Shown here one piece after another: positions 5,041-6,019 of a DNA stretch of 6,019 nt. Numbering within the stretch: position 1 is the first letter of the stretch; each line of letters opens with the position of its first letter. This DNA is from Peptostreptococcaceae bacterium oral taxon 113 str. W5053 (lineage in GTDB: Bacteria; Bacillota; Clostridia; Tissierellales; Peptoniphilaceae): positions 3,203 to 9,221 of the forward strand of contig KI259805.1 of the NCBI GenBank assembly GCA_000467935.1, read 5' to 3'. The notes under the pieces are model-generated. The model made no database searches. It worked only from the letters and a program-made list of their open reading frames with translations, and was not told where the DNA came from. The position numbers and the translations under genes are program-made.

Positions 5041-6019
5041 TTATATTCTATTTTCTCTCTTTTCATTAACTCTTTATATTCACTTAGTGAAATTCCACTT
5101 TTTTTCAGCGTTTTCAGTTTCTCCTGTTTGAGTTTCTCTCTTTTCTCCTTGTATCTGTCCTCATATTCATGTTGTTTTCCATTCGATTTACGCTTCAAGT
5201 AGTTTTGATGAAGTTTGTTTTTTCTCGCCTTTTCTTTTTCTTCTTCCTCAATTTTTAGCCTTTCTTCTTCGATCAATTCTTCTTTTGGTAACTCATAGTT
5301 GCCGATAAAGTTAAAATATATCCCAATCTTTTGCTTTGATGTTTGACTTCCTTTCCCTATCCCTCTCGTGAACTATTATCTTCTCTACAAACTCATTGAT
5401 CATCGTGGTTGTAAGTTCATCAAAGTTTTCATAGCGACTGATAAGGGATATAAATTTTCTTACTCTGTCTGTTTCTTTTTCATATCTTGATATTGCAAAC
5501 TCTGAATCTTTAATTTCTTTGCTTAATGTAAGTTGCTCTGTTTCATACTGATTATTTAAGATTTCATATCGGGTATTCGGTATCTTCTCCAATATCATAT
5601 CTTCGTATATCCGACACATTAAACGTTCCAGTTCCTGAAGCCTATTTTTACTATCTGTGAGCCTTGTCTTTTTCTTTTCCATTTCTATTTTTTCGCTTTC
5701 TTCCATTTCATTTTGAATGGAATGGAGAAAGGCTTCGTTATCTTCATCAAGGCTTTTCTTAATGTCTTGTAAGGTGCTTTGAATGAGAGTTAAGACTGCT
5801 TCCGCTTTTATCCTGTGAGCGGAGGGACAAAGTGTTCCACAAGGTACTTTTGTGTAAGCACTGCAAGTATAATAGGGGATATTTTTGTAGTTGCTCGTTC
5901 TATGCACATACATTTTACTGCCACAATCGGCACAATACATCAGTCCTGTAAGGGGGTGGTACTCGCCCCAACCATCGGGATAGCGTTTCACATTTCCTCG
6001 TATTCTCTGCACATTATCA
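5034..6019 (-). pseudogene. Large serine recombinase (TndX/TnpX type), C-terminal half, frameshifted and cut by the window edge
   Basis: Site-specific recombinase for excision and integration of a mobile element; the catalytic serine domain lies beyond the right edge. The first visible residues run DNVQRIRGNVKRYPDGWGEY into a recombinase zinc-ribbon: CADCG, then YTCSAYTKVPCGTLC (four zinc-ligand cysteines). A long charged coiled coil follows, then FVEKIIVHERDRERK of the DUF4368-like region. This frame stops at 5311. The frame one base away contains the expected continuation (GKGSQTSKQKIGIYFNFIG, then NYELPKEELIEEERLKIEEE), running to a stop at 5034. Removing one base from the CCC at 5355-5357 rejoins them as HERDRKGSQTSKQKIGIYFN. 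The break is either a true inactivating mutation or a sequence error in a short homopolymer. The last 80 or so residues are a Lys/Glu-rich tail common in this family. With only the tail lost, some activity cannot be excluded. Confidence 0.85.

Noticed and set aside
4601..5202. Two plus-strand open frames (4601-4810, 4936-5202)
   Set aside because: The first is antisense to the methyltransferase. The second is the Ser/Leu/Phe-rich complement of the Lys/Glu-rich recombinase tail.
5034..5276. Separate 80-residue Lys/Glu-rich protein
   Set aside because: Its sequence is the natural continuation of the recombinase C-terminus in the neighbouring frame and joins it after a one-base correction, so it is not an independent gene.
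5350..5362. Programmed ribosomal frameshift in the recombinase (GGGAAAG looks like a slippery site)
   Set aside because: Rejoining the frames needs a +1 shift, and the heptamer is not in the register needed for -1 slippage. Mutation or sequence error is simpler.
1..6019. tRNA, rRNA, CRISPR arrays, insertion-sequence ends or attachment-site repeats
   Set aside because: None could be recognised by eye. Serine recombinases of this type leave only very short target duplications, which cannot be identified without the empty site.

Overview
This is an AT-rich stretch from a mobile element of a low-GC Firmicute, probably an anaerobic clostridial or Tissierellia-type host. That placement rests on base composition, strong GGAGG-type ribosome binding sites, a TndX/TnpX-type large serine recombinase and a Tn916/Tn1549-style sigma-like gene. 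Species cannot be named. Every supported gene reads on the minus strand, so transcription runs from high to low coordinates.

Layout in reading order. (1) 6019-5034: the C-terminal half of a large serine recombinase, cut by the window edge and broken by an apparent one-base insertion at about 5355-5357. (2) 5040-4884: an intergenic stretch with a roughly 49-nt fragment resembling part of the substrate-binding protein gene, then a near-consensus promoter whose -35 lies in the centre of a perfect 13-bp inverted repeat, a likely operator. (3) 4883-515: a compact five-gene operon: SAM-dependent O-methyltransferase-like protein, MarR-family regulator, siderophore/heme/cobalamin-type lipoprotein binding protein, FecCD/BtuC-type permease and its ATPase. 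The genes overlap or lie within 16 nt of each other. (4) 514-299: no large gene. It holds a strong intrinsic terminator whose 3' arm is also complementary to the next ribosome binding site, plus a possible leader ORF. (5) 298-1: the start of a small sigma-70 region-4-like protein of the ICE backbone, cut by the window edge.

How it may work (inference): the MarR protein would repress its own operon through the palindrome. Its histidines are spaced like those of the zinc-sensing MarR protein AdcR, so a metal may be the signal. The binding protein, permease and ATPase form a complete importer for a metal chelate or tetrapyrrole. The methyltransferase would modify the imported ligand or a related small molecule. 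No ligand biosynthesis genes are visible, which suggests scavenging of a ligand made by others. The most unusual features are this methyltransferase plus MarR plus importer cassette as ICE cargo, the binding-protein fragment beside the recombinase, and the two-way RNA structure ahead of the sigma-like gene.
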